In this document: positions 20,847-32,239 of the stretch, one piece after another
How positions within the stretch are numbered: position 1 is the stretch's first letter
How the letters are laid out: each line of letters opens with the position of its first letter
Assembly: GCA_037956075.1 (NCBI GenBank)
Contig: CP138327.1
Coordinates: 1,116,001 to 1,180,000, forward strand
Direction: 5' to 3'
Source of the DNA: Catillopecten margaritatus gill symbiont
GTDB lineage: Bacteria > Pseudomonadota > Gammaproteobacteria > PS1 > Pseudothioglobaceae
Length of the DNA: 64,000 nt
Position numbers and translations under genes: made by a program
The notes under the pieces: generated by a model
The model's database searches: none
Told to the model about the DNA's origin: nothing
Seen by the model: the letters and a program-made list of their open reading frames with translations, nothing else

Positions 20847-20860
20847 AACGAATGTTCGTT
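20847..20860. promoter_or_regulatory. Palindromic operator candidate between gfa and tetR
   Basis: AACGAA-TG-TTCGTT, a perfect 6-bp inverted repeat with a 2-base centre, lies midway between the divergent gfa and TetR-family genes. It is the obvious candidate site for the adjacent repressor. Confidence 0.55.
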
Positions 20861-20898
20861 TTGTATTATAAAATGTATTTGCACCATGCAAAGGCCCC

Positions 20899-20904
20899 TA
20901 TAAT
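20899..20904 (+). promoter_or_regulatory. -10 box giving a probable leaderless tetR mRNA
   Basis: A consensus TATAAT is followed by only six bases (AAAGCC) before the ATG at 20911. Initiation seven bases after the box would begin the transcript at the ATG itself. No ribosome-binding site is present. A -35 match (TTGCAC) has a short spacer. Confidence 0.4.
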
Positions 20905-20910
20905 AAAGCC

Positions 20911-21549
20911 ATGTTTTTTTATACCCAAAATACCCACAAACTCTGTGAATTCAACACGGCAGATAAAATTTGTGAAGCAGCTTTAACACTATTTGCACAA
21001 CAAGGCTTTTTTAATACTTCTATGCATCACATACAAAAGGAGTCAAAAATAAGTATTGGTGCAATATATCACCACTTTAAAGATAAAAAAGGAATTGCCA
21101 GCGCCTTACAAGAAAATATTCTAGCACAAATGGATGTAGCGTTTATTGATGTTATTAATCAGCACAAAACTTTTGAAGAAAAGTATTTTAATATCGTTAA
21201 ATTATTGCTCGTAATGACTGAAGAAGAACCCAGAACAATGAAATTCATTTTTCATTCTAAATATTCTGAATACAGCGATTTAAATAAATCAATTTTTCAA
21301 TCAAAGCCTTTCCAAAATATTCACCACGAAATGACCAGTGGCTGTGAAAATGATGCCTTCAATCAGCAAGAATGCTCAATTGATTTAATCATGGCTACTC
21401 TGTTTAGCCTACCCATTCAACTCATCCAATTAAGACTAGACGGTGTCATAAAAAAACCGATTACCGATCGAGCAGAATTAATTTATAAAGTAATATGGGA
21501 TGGTCTTTGTAGTGAATTTCAAAATACAGGCAAAAAAATAAGCGATTAA
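20911..21549 (+). CDS. TetR family transcriptional regulator
   Basis: 212 residues, with an N-terminal helix-turn-helix ('ESKISIGAIYHHFKDKKGIAS' at about 44-65) and a variable ligand-binding C-terminal domain. Divergent from the formaldehyde module, with a palindrome between them, it probably represses gfa-adhC-fghA and itself. The inducer is unknown; formaldehyde or its glutathione adduct is a guess from context. Confidence 0.88.
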   Translation: MFFYTQNTHKLCEFNTADKICEAALTLFAQQGFFNTSMHHIQKESKISIGAIYHHFKDKKGIASALQENILAQMDVAFIDVINQHKTFEEKYFNIVKLLLVMTEEEPRTMKFIFHSKYSEYSDLNKSIFQSKPFQNIHHEMTSGCENDAFNQQECSIDLIMATLFSLPIQLIQLRLDGVIKKPITDRAELIYKVIWDGLCSEFQNTGKKISD

Positions 21550-21639
21550 AGATTGTTTTATTTCTACAGCACTGTTTGTATTTATGAACAAACAAAACCC
21601 AGTATCTTTACATATAACTGAAATTTTTAGAATCAAAAT

Positions 21640-21802
21640 GAGACCCCTGCATTGGGTATGGATACCGGATAAAAGTTAAATTTTATTCAGTTGGTAATTT
21701 TTACAAAGCCAGTCCTAGCAGGGTTAATACAGGTTTTGTAAAAGTTATCAAATGGATGAAAGTTGGCTTTTAGGCGGTATTCATACCCAATGCAGGGGTT
21801 TC
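21640..21802. mobile_element. MITE-like element, 163 bp, next to the rrn operon
   Basis: 28-bp terminal inverted repeats with two mismatches (GAGACCCCTGCATTGGG at 21640 onward; complement at 21775-21802), flanked by the 5-bp direct repeat AAAAT (21635-21639 and 21803-21807). The interior shares a 'CCTAGCA-GG' motif with the element at 18908-19068. Non-coding. It inserted directly beside a degenerate 5S-like sequence. Confidence 0.85.
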
Positions 21803-21807
21803 AAAAT

Positions 21808-21872
21808 CTAGCAATGTCGCCCTAGGAAACTCCACGTCACCATCAGCTTTATAATATGTGTGGTTTCGTCCT
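21808..21872 (-). pseudogene. Degenerate 5S rRNA fragment
   Basis: CTAGCAATGTC, then ACTCCAC, CACCATC and GTGGTTTC occur in the same order as in the intact 5S gene on this strand but with gaps and substitutions. This looks like a second 5S copy that has decayed. It lies downstream of the operon terminator in the sense of rrn transcription. Confidence 0.5.
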
Positions 21873-21890
21873 TAAAAAAGCATCAGACAA

Positions 21891-21929
21891 AAAAAACCCC
21901 GATACCTTTAACAGGTAATCGGGGTTTTT
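21891..21929 (-). terminator. rrn operon terminator
   Basis: The stem CCCCGATACCT/AGGTAATCGGGG is flanked by an A-run and a T-run, about ten bases past the 3' end of 5S. It is an intrinsic terminator for the leftward rrn transcript. Confidence 0.9.
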
Positions 21930-21938
21930 AGAATTAAA

Positions 21939-22055
21939 GCCTAGCAATGTCCTACTCTCACATGGGGAGACCCCACACTACCATCGGCGCTAAGTGGTTT
22001 CACTTCTGAGTTCGGTATGGGATCAGGTGGGTCACACTCGCTATTGTCACTAAGC
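21939..22055 (-). rRNA. rrf: 5S ribosomal RNA
   Basis: About 117 nt. The reverse strand reads from TGCTTAGTGAC through the conserved CCCATACCGAACTCAGAAGTG to GGACATTGCTAGGC, and the two ends pair. The spacer to 23S (22056-22354) holds one copy of the interspersed palindromic repeat and no gene. Confidence 0.93.
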
Positions 22056-22077
22056 AAACTGGTTGTCTCATTCGCTT

Positions 22078-22190
22078 ATTTTTGGTTTTTTCAGCGTTAA
22101 ATTTTAAAAATGTTCGGTCACATAGTTTGCACTATGCTCCTTTACATTTTGAAAATTTGCCTTGAAAAATTCCAAAAATAACTAAATCTG
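22078..22190. repeat. Interspersed palindromic repeat, copy in the 23S-5S spacer
   Basis: Centred on CATAGTTTGCACTATG, with outer stretches (GTTAAATTTT..., ...ATTTGCCTTGAA) that match copies at 25777-25877 and 26160-26258. It is a hairpin-forming, non-coding element. Confidence 0.5.
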
Positions 22191-22354
22191 TTGGCTTATA
22201 TTTTTATAAGCCAGAGACGAATTTAAAAGTTTTTATACCTTAAAGAAGGTATAACAAAGTAATACATGTTATAAAGTTTGAACACTTACTCAGTGTATTG
22301 CATGACACATCAACACAAAAATTATGAATTCATTCAAATAATTTGGGTGTTATA

Positions 22355-25243
<2,889 letters not shown>

Positions 25244-25510
25244 ATATAACCCCAAATTATCTGTTTATGATAGCAATTGTTGCCCATCACAAACCTATAA
25301 AAGGTTATAGGTTAGTATTTCACCTGAAGTCACAAATTGTGATAAATCACAATCGGTGAATTCTTTTTATTTCATTGGCAGCTATTAACTGCCGATGAGA
25401 ATCCATATTTTTTGAAATTGTTGTGTCAATGCAATACACCAATGATAACTGTCATCACAACAGTTATCGCGTTGTTATATTGTATATTTACAAACTTTAC
25501 TTCATGTATT

Positions 25511-25528
25511 AAATTGTTAAAGAGCATC
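25511..25528 (-). promoter_or_regulatory. boxA antitermination site in the 16S-23S spacer
   Basis: The reverse strand reads TGCTCTTTAACAATTT, matching the rrn boxA bound by NusB/NusE, upstream of 23S. The stretch 25244-25685 otherwise holds only AT-rich spacer and one hairpin repeat. Confidence 0.8.
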
Positions 25529-25613
25529 ACACCCGAAGGCGAGATATAAAAACTTAAATTAAAATCACAATTAAATGACTTTATTTAAGTTTTCAAGAAA
25601 ATGAAAACTTAGT

Positions 25614-25679
25614 ATTTTACAAGGCGGATATGAGGGAAATTTATACTTATAAACGACCGACTATCCAACACAGTAAAAT
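25614..25679. repeat. Interspersed hairpin repeat 3' of tRNA-Ala
   Basis: TTTTACAAGGCGGA, a TTTAT-ACTT-ATAAA hairpin, then CGACCGA and a CAACACAGT-AAAAT end. It matches a copy placed identically 3' of tRNA-Ile (25911-25980), suggesting tRNA plus repeat duplicated together or a role in processing. Confidence 0.6.
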
Positions 25680-25685
25680 AGAATG

Positions 25686-25761
25686 TGGTGGAGCCAGGGA
25701 GGATCGAACTCCCGACCTCTTGCGTGCAAGGCAAGCGCTCTCCCAGCTGAGCTATGGCCCC
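25686..25761 (-). tRNA. tRNA-Ala (TGC)
   Basis: 76 nt including an encoded CCA. Acceptor GGGGCCA pairs with the 3' TGGCTCC, and the anticodon TGC sits in CTTGCACG. Normal spacer tRNA of a gammaproteobacterial rrn operon. Confidence 0.95.
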
Positions 25762-25776
25762 CTTACTTGTTCTTTT

Positions 25777-25877
25777 CATCCTTTGCTGCGTTATTTTTTT
25801 CGCTCAGTTGGTTGTGTAGGTTAACTACACGCCTGCCTTCGCTCAAAAAATGCCTTACAAAGAATAAAAATAACGGC
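25777..25877. repeat. Interspersed palindromic repeat between tRNA-Ala and tRNA-Ile
   Basis: GTTATTTTTTTCGCTCAG, a TGTAGGTTAACTACACG hairpin, then CTCAAAAAATGCCTTACAAA and AAAAATAACG. It is closely related to 26160-26258 and more loosely to 22078-22190. Confidence 0.6.
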
Positions 25878-25881
25878 GTAA

Positions 25882-25901
25882 ACAGTATTTAGAAATACTG
25901 T
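25882..25901. repeat. Perfect 9-bp hairpin in the tRNA spacer
   Basis: ACAGTATTT-AG-AAATACTGT between tRNA-Ala and tRNA-Ile. It could help separate the two tRNAs during processing. Confidence 0.5.
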
Positions 25902-25910
25902 AATTTTAAT

Positions 25911-25980
25911 TTTTACAAGGCGGAGGCGACAGAGTTTATGCTAATAAACGACCGAGCCGACAACGCAGTCAAAAATGAAA
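25911..25980. repeat. Interspersed hairpin repeat 3' of tRNA-Ile
   Basis: TTTTTACAAGGCGGA, the hairpin GTTTAT-GCTA-ATAAAC, then CGACCGAGCCGACAACGCAG and AAAAATGAAAA. Same family and same relative position as 25614-25679. Confidence 0.6.
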
Positions 25981-25983
25981 ATT

Positions 25984-26060
<77 letters not shown>

Positions 26061-26092
26061 GGTAAATTTCAAGAATTACAATTGAGGTCGGT

Positions 26093-26144
26093 TACCTCAC
26101 CAAATATAGGTTTCGTGCATTCCAACCAACTGAGCTACAGACCC
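26093..26144 (-). pseudogene. Decayed second tRNA-Ile copy
   Basis: The forward strand ends with CCAACTGAGCTACAGACCC exactly as in the intact tRNA-Ile 5' half, preceded by ACCTCACC and TCGTGC in matching order, but the anticodon arm is altered and the T-arm is lost. It lies between 16S and the intact tRNA-Ile, implying a past tandem duplication of the spacer. Confidence 0.65.
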
Positions 26145-26159
26145 AAATTGTTTGTCTAT

Positions 26160-26258
26160 TTTCCGCTCTTCTGTGTTATTTTTTTCACTCAGTCAGTTAT
26201 GTAGTTTGCACTACACGCCTTCCTTTACTCAAAAAATGCCTTGAACAACAAAAAATAT
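26160..26258. repeat. Interspersed palindromic repeat between 16S and tRNA-Ile
   Basis: GTTATTTTTTTCACTCAG, a TGTAGTTTGCACTACACG hairpin, then CTCAAAAAATGCCTTGAACAA. The remaining 26259-26364 is AT-rich spacer without a gene. Confidence 0.6.
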
Positions 26259-26364
26259 CCTGCACAATTGCATACTAAAAAAATGCATGTAAATTGATAG
26301 CAATTCTTTTTTATTTTCTTTATTTAATTATCAAACAACTTGTTGTGGACACTCATACTTATCT

Positions 26365-27893
<1,529 letters not shown>

Positions 27894-28032
27894 TCAATTC
27901 TAACTATTTAGAACATTGGCAACATTTATAAATAAATGCGCTTTGCGTTCAATTTTTTTAAAAGCTTAATTTGCTTTAGTTTTTTATGTGCACTTGCACA
28001 ATTTAATGTACGAGTGCCCACACAAGTTGTTT

Positions 28033-28051
28033 GATAAATTTTTAAAGAGCA
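28033..28051 (-). promoter_or_regulatory. boxA in the rrn leader
   Basis: The reverse strand reads TTGCTCTTTAAAAATTTATC, an rrn boxA about 140 nt upstream of 16S. Confidence 0.8.
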
Positions 28052-28095
28052 ACTAAAACTTGAAAATTAATTCTTCGTCTCAGTGAAAGGTGGCA

Positions 28096-28123
28096 ATTAT
28101 ACAAGTAAAATTCATCCTGTCAA
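28096..28123 (-). promoter_or_regulatory. rrn operon promoter
   Basis: On the reverse strand, TTGACA (28118-28123), a 16-base spacer and TATAAT (28096-28101): full consensus in both boxes, as expected for a strong stable-RNA promoter. It overlaps the region just past the stop of the rhodanese gene at 28160. Confidence 0.9.
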
Positions 28124-28159
28124 CAACTATTTCACTTATTTTGCACAATAATTCGAAAA

Positions 28160-28624
28160 TTATTTATTTGGCTGTAATTTTTCCTCAGAAATGGCTTGGT
28201 TAAGCCATTCATCTGCAATGTCAATATCAACGATACTACCGTTCCCATCAAGCATTTCGAAGTCGTTGTCATTCCAGCCTTTGATTCCTAGCTTTAATGA
28301 ACGCACATTCTCAAAACCCATCTGCTGCATGGTTTGAGCAGCGAGGACGCTACGATTACCTGAGCGACAGATGAGAATGATGTTTTGATTTCTGGCTTTT
28401 GCTAGGGCTGGTACGGTGTCGTCGTAGTTCCAACAACAGGCACCTTCAAGCACGCCACGCGGTATATGGATAGAGTTAGGGATATGCATCATTTCAAATT
28501 CGTCCTGTTCTCTTATATCTAATAGGATTAAATCTGAATTTGGAATATCTTCTTCCAAATCCCACGGCATTATTTCGTCCACCGCTTCTAATGCTTTTGC
28601 GACTAATTTTTGATAATCGTCCAT
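28160..28624 (-). CDS. Rhodanese-like sulfurtransferase
   Basis: 154 residues: an N-terminal helix, then a rhodanese domain with 'LILLDIREQDEFEMMHIPNSIHIPRG' and active loop 'CRSGNRS', and a C-terminal helix. I chose the ATG at 28624, which overlaps the narL-like stop (TAATG), over a TTG nine bases earlier. Coupling to the NarX/NarL-type genes suggests a link between the regulator and sulfur or persulfide metabolism; this is inference. Confidence 0.88.
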   Translation of the reverse strand: MDDYQKLVAKALEAVDEIMPWDLEEDIPNSDLILLDIREQDEFEMMHIPNSIHIPRGVLEGACCWNYDDTVPALAKARNQNIILICRSGNRSVLAAQTMQQMGFENVRSLKLGIKGWNDNDFEMLDGNGSIVDIDIADEWLNQAISEEKLQPNK

Positions 28625-29253
28625 TATTTGCAATAGCCTTTTTCAGTTACCATTACTGCGACTTCAACCCTTGATGAAAGGGTTAGTTTTTTCAAAATCG
28701 ATTTTACATGCAATTTTACTGTGCCATCGGAAATGCCAAGCTCTCTGGCGATGACTTTGTTGCTGTGTCCGCCAGAGATTTGACAGGCAACTTCTTTTTC
28801 ACGCTTGGTGAGTGTTTCAAAAGAGGGTTCATTGTCGCTTAATTCATTGCGTAGGACTTTGGCTAAGACGGGCGTCATATCTTGTGCTACAACAATGGAA
28901 CCTGTTTGGATTTCAATCAGTGCATCTACTAGCTCGTCTGGGTCCATATCTTTTAATAAATAGCCTTGTGCGCCGTGTTTTAAACAATTACGCAAATCAT
29001 TTTCTTCAGTGCTGGTGGTGAGCATAACGATGGGGGTTTCTTCGCCTTGGTCTTTGAGGGCTTTTAGCACTTCGATGCCTGACATACTTGGCATACGCAA
29101 ATCTAATAAAATAACATCGACTAATAAATTAGGGATTTCATCCAGTCCTTGTTCGGGTGATGGCGCTGATTTGGCACTGATTTTTCTAGATTCTAATAAC
29201 GACGCAAGCCCATTTCTGAATAGGGCGTGGTCGTCGATGATGTAAACTTTCAT
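28624..29253 (-). CDS. NarL-family response regulator
   Basis: 209 residues, receiver domain with Asp7/Asp8 and phosphoacceptor Asp51 in 'VILLDLRMPSMSG', and a LuxR/NarL helix-turn-helix 'SNKVIARELGISDGTVKLHVKSIL' near residues 165-190. The start overlaps the kinase stop (ATGA) and the stop overlaps the rhodanese start. Whether it answers nitrate is uncertain, because its kinase lacks the nitrate sensor domain. Confidence 0.9.
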   Translation of the reverse strand: MKVYIIDDHALFRNGLASLLESRKISAKSAPSPEQGLDEIPNLLVDVILLDLRMPSMSGIEVLKALKDQGEETPIVMLTTSTEENDLRNCLKHGAQGYLLKDMDPDELVDALIEIQTGSIVVAQDMTPVLAKVLRNELSDNEPSFETLTKREKEVACQISGGHSNKVIARELGISDGTVKLHVKSILKKLTLSSRVEVAVMVTEKGYCK

Positions 29254-30734
29254 GCATTTTCTCCAAAAGTAACAATCACACGAGTGCCTTCATCGGCCTC
29301 GGATTCAATCTCGATTTGTGCACCGATTCGTGTCGCGCGTTCTTGCATAATATTCATACCAATATTATTCCCCATTATCTCCGCATTAAACTGGTCTTTT
29401 TTAAAACCAATGCCATCATCTTCAATCAGTAACTGGCAATGTGGCTCGGCAGACAGTAAAATCCGCACATTGCGTGCCTTGGCGTGTTTACGGATATTTG
29501 ATAACGCTTCTTGGGTAATGCGCATAATCTGTAATTCTGTTTCTGGTTTTAAATCAAACTTACCTTTTACTTGTAAATAAGTGGCAACACCTTCTTCGAT
29601 TTTGAAGCGATTGACTAAATTTTTCAATGAAACTTCGATGCCTTTCGGGTCTAGTGGCACACGGAAATTACACATTAATTCTCTGAGTTCTTGGTTTGCC
29701 TGAGTGATATGCGACTGCAAACTGGCAACTTTTTCGCCTGCATTAACTCTGTCGCCGTTCTTTAACATACCGTCTAAAACCGTTACTTGTAGTTTTAAAC
29801 TGTAAATGGTTTGTGCCAAAGAATCGTGAATTTCTTGCGATAAAAACAGACCTTCTTGTGAGAGTTCGGTGCGTTTGGTTTCTTCGTCAAGTCGTGCTTT
29901 GTCAAGAGCAATGGCAATATTATCGGCGATGGATTCTAATAAGGCTCGCTCATCAAAGGCGAGTGAAGGCTCAGTGTCAAAAAATAAATTAAAGATGCCT
30001 AAAGTTTTGCCGTGATACCTTAATGGGATAAAAATTGTGCCGACATTTGCCTTCGCTTTGGCTTTTTCACCCACGCATTTAGCACAGGTGTGAACGCTAA
30101 ACTGCACGAAAGTATTTTCTGCCATTGCCACCTCGCCACAAAAACAGTCGCTGCTGACAATGTGGCTTTCTTGCCCTTCATCGTTGATTACACCTTGTTG
30201 TGCCACGAGATACAGCTCGCCTGCATTGGTTAATTGCCGTGCCACGCCTGATGAGGCAGATGTCATTTTCATCAAAACCGCTAAAAAATATTCAAATAAT
30301 TCACTTGCCGAGTGCATAGAATTGAGTTTGGATGACACGCTATAAAGGGTTTCTAGTGAGGCTGATTTTTTGCTCAATCGCTCAACTTGCTTGTGCAAAA
30401 TATCCTCCATATCGTCATATAAGTATTGATTTTCATCAATTAGGTGGTTAATTGCCGTGGCAACGGGCTGGAAGGTGGTTTTTTGTTTATCGTTCAAACG
30501 CGCACTTTGGTCAATATTGTATTCCAGTACCCATTTTTGCAAATCGTTGAATGGCAATAAAAAATCTTGACGAATAGAGAAATACAAGCCCGAATACGCC
30601 AACAATATCAATAACACAAATACAATATCAACAATATTTGGCATTTGATAAACTGCGATTACTTCACGCCATAATAGTGGCGACAAAATAAGCACTGCTA
30701 AAAAATAAAGATAAAATTTTGTTTTAATATTCAT
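29250..30734 (-). CDS. NarX-like sensor histidine kinase with cysteine-bearing GAF-like domain
   Basis: 494 residues. Two membrane spans (about 7-22 and 35-53) are separated by only about a dozen residues, so the periplasmic four-helix nitrate sensor of NarX/NarQ is absent. A coiled linker follows, then a GAF-like domain (about 130-280) carrying Cys197, Cys199, Cys217 and Cys220 (CxC and CxxC), then a HisKA_3 dimerisation region with His303 in 'SQEIHDSLAQTI' and an HATPase with 'EALSNIRKHAKA'. The cysteines could bind a metal or Fe-S cluster or sense redox. Best called NarX-like. Confidence 0.87.
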   Translation of the reverse strand: MNIKTKFYLYFLAVLILSPLLWREVIAVYQMPNIVDIVFVLLILLAYSGLYFSIRQDFLLPFNDLQKWVLEYNIDQSARLNDKQKTTFQPVATAINHLIDENQYLYDDMEDILHKQVERLSKKSASLETLYSVSSKLNSMHSASELFEYFLAVLMKMTSASSGVARQLTNAGELYLVAQQGVINDEGQESHIVSSDCFCGEVAMAENTFVQFSVHTCAKCVGEKAKAKANVGTIFIPLRYHGKTLGIFNLFFDTEPSLAFDERALLESIADNIAIALDKARLDEETKRTELSQEGLFLSQEIHDSLAQTIYSLKLQVTVLDGMLKNGDRVNAGEKVASLQSHITQANQELRELMCNFRVPLDPKGIEVSLKNLVNRFKIEEGVATYLQVKGKFDLKPETELQIMRITQEALSNIRKHAKARNVRILLSAEPHCQLLIEDDGIGFKKDQFNAEIMGNNIGMNIMQERATRIGAQIEIESEADEGTRVIVTFGENA

Positions 30735-30736
30735 TA

Positions 30737-30898
30737 TGGGATTGTTGAATGTTGAGAATGCGACTTAGGGAATGCAGAAAATAGTGCATTTTTTACCCAA
30801 AAATGAGGAGAATAGCCAGCTATTTGACGCCTTTTTGGATAAAGAAGGTGCTGTTTTATATATTTCATAAGTTGTGCTTTCAATATTCAATAGCCCCA
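30737..30898. repeat. Possible MITE-like sequence between the kinase gene and mnmE
   Basis: TGGGATTGTTGAATGTTGA at the left and the complement of TGGGGCTATTGAATATTGA at the right give imperfect terminal inverted repeats (about 16 of 21) around 162 bp of non-coding DNA. No clear target duplication. Different ends from the GAGACC family. Confidence 0.35.
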
Positions 30899-32239
30899 CT
30901 ATTTACCAATGCAGAAAGAGGAAAAAATCTCGCCCAACAAATCATCGGATGAAAATTCACCTGTAATACTACCCATATTTTGGGCGGCGTGATACAAATC
31001 TTGCGCTAATAATTCACTGGCATTATTTTCCAACTGTTCTAACGCATTGCGAACAGATGCAAGGGCAGATTCTAAGGCAACAATATGGCGTTTTCTTGCC
31101 AACAAAACCCCTTCATTTGTATCACTCAATCCTGCAATATCGGACAATACTTGCCTTAATAAATCCATACCTTCTGATTTTTTAGCGCAGAGTGATAATT
31201 TTATTTGCCCATCAACACGCTCCACGCCCACCGTATCATTGGTCAAATCCACTTTATTTTTAATCAATACAATCGGTTTGTCATCCACGCCCTCAGGCAA
31301 GATCGACAAATCTGGGTTTTTATCTTGCGCATCAAACACCAGTAACACCGCATCAGCTCGTTCAATTTCACTGCGGGCACGCTTGATACCCTCTTGTTCC
31401 ACTTTGTCGGTGCTTATATGCAAACCAGCGGTGTCAATGATATTGAGTGGCATTCCATTAATATGTATGGTTTCCTTCAAAACATCGCGTGTTGTCCCTG
31501 CAATATCGGTTACAATCGCACTGGATTCTTGCGTTAGGGCGTTTAATAGCGACGATTTACCTGCATTTGGTTTGCCAGCAATGGCAACGGTCAACCCCTC
31601 ACGCAAAATTGCCCCTTGTTGTGCCGATGTTAAAATGCCTTGGATGTCGCCTTTAATTTTTTCAATTTTCTCCTTGACTTCGCCCGAGGCTAAAAAATCA
31701 ATTTCTTCATCAGAAAAATCAATCGTCGCTTCCACAAACACTCGCAACTCAATCAACGCCTGCGTCAACGCATTCACCTGCTCGGAAAACTCACCCGACA
31801 ACGAACGCAACGCCGAACGCGCCGATTGTTTCGAACTGGCATCAATAATATCTGCCACTGCCTCAGCTTGAACCAAATCCATTTTTCCATTCAAAAAAGC
31901 GCGTTTTGAAAACTCACCTGGCTCGGCTGCAATCGCCCCTAACGACATCGCTGTGTCCAACAACGAACGCATGACCAACAACCCACCGTGCCCCTGTAAT
32001 TCCAACACATCTTCGCCCGTGAAAGAGTGTGGCTTGGGAAAAAATAATGCCACACCTTTGTCAATTTCTTCACCTTTTTCGTCAAAAAACGACCCATAAT
32101 GAGCATAACGCGCCTTGGGCAATTTCCCCAATATTTTCTCAGCAATCGCAATCACACCCTCGCCCGACACCCGCACCACACCGATACCGCCTTGCCCCAA
32201 AGCACTTGCCAATGCACAAATTGTTGTCGCACTATTCAT
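30899..32239 (-). CDS. mnmE: tRNA modification GTPase MnmE
   Basis: With MnmG it forms 5-carboxymethylaminomethyluridine at the wobble position of tRNAs. 446 residues: a folate-binding N-domain, a G domain with 'GKPNAGKSSLLNAL' near 222, and the C-terminal 'CIGK' carrying the essential cysteine. The start overlaps the gshA stop by eight bases. Confidence 0.95.
   Translation of the reverse strand: MNSATTICALASALGQGGIGVVRVSGEGVIAIAEKILGKLPKARYAHYGSFFDEKGEEIDKGVALFFPKPHSFTGEDVLELQGHGGLLVMRSLLDTAMSLGAIAAEPGEFSKRAFLNGKMDLVQAEAVADIIDASSKQSARSALRSLSGEFSEQVNALTQALIELRVFVEATIDFSDEEIDFLASGEVKEKIEKIKGDIQGILTSAQQGAILREGLTVAIAGKPNAGKSSLLNALTQESSAIVTDIAGTTRDVLKETIHINGMPLNIIDTAGLHISTDKVEQEGIKRARSEIERADAVLLVFDAQDKNPDLSILPEGVDDKPIVLIKNKVDLTNDTVGVERVDGQIKLSLCAKKSEGMDLLRQVLSDIAGLSDTNEGVLLARKRHIVALESALASVRNALEQLENNASELLAQDLYHAAQNMGSITGEFSSDDLLGEIFSSFCIGK

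Noticed and set aside
28624..30734. Confident call of NarX/NarL as a nitrate-sensing system
   Set aside because: The kinase lacks the periplasmic nitrate-binding domain, so only the family-level name is justified.
31047..31871. Long antisense ORF opposite mnmE
   Set aside because: Serine/threonine-rich composition is typical of a shadow frame, with no ribosome-binding site or motif.
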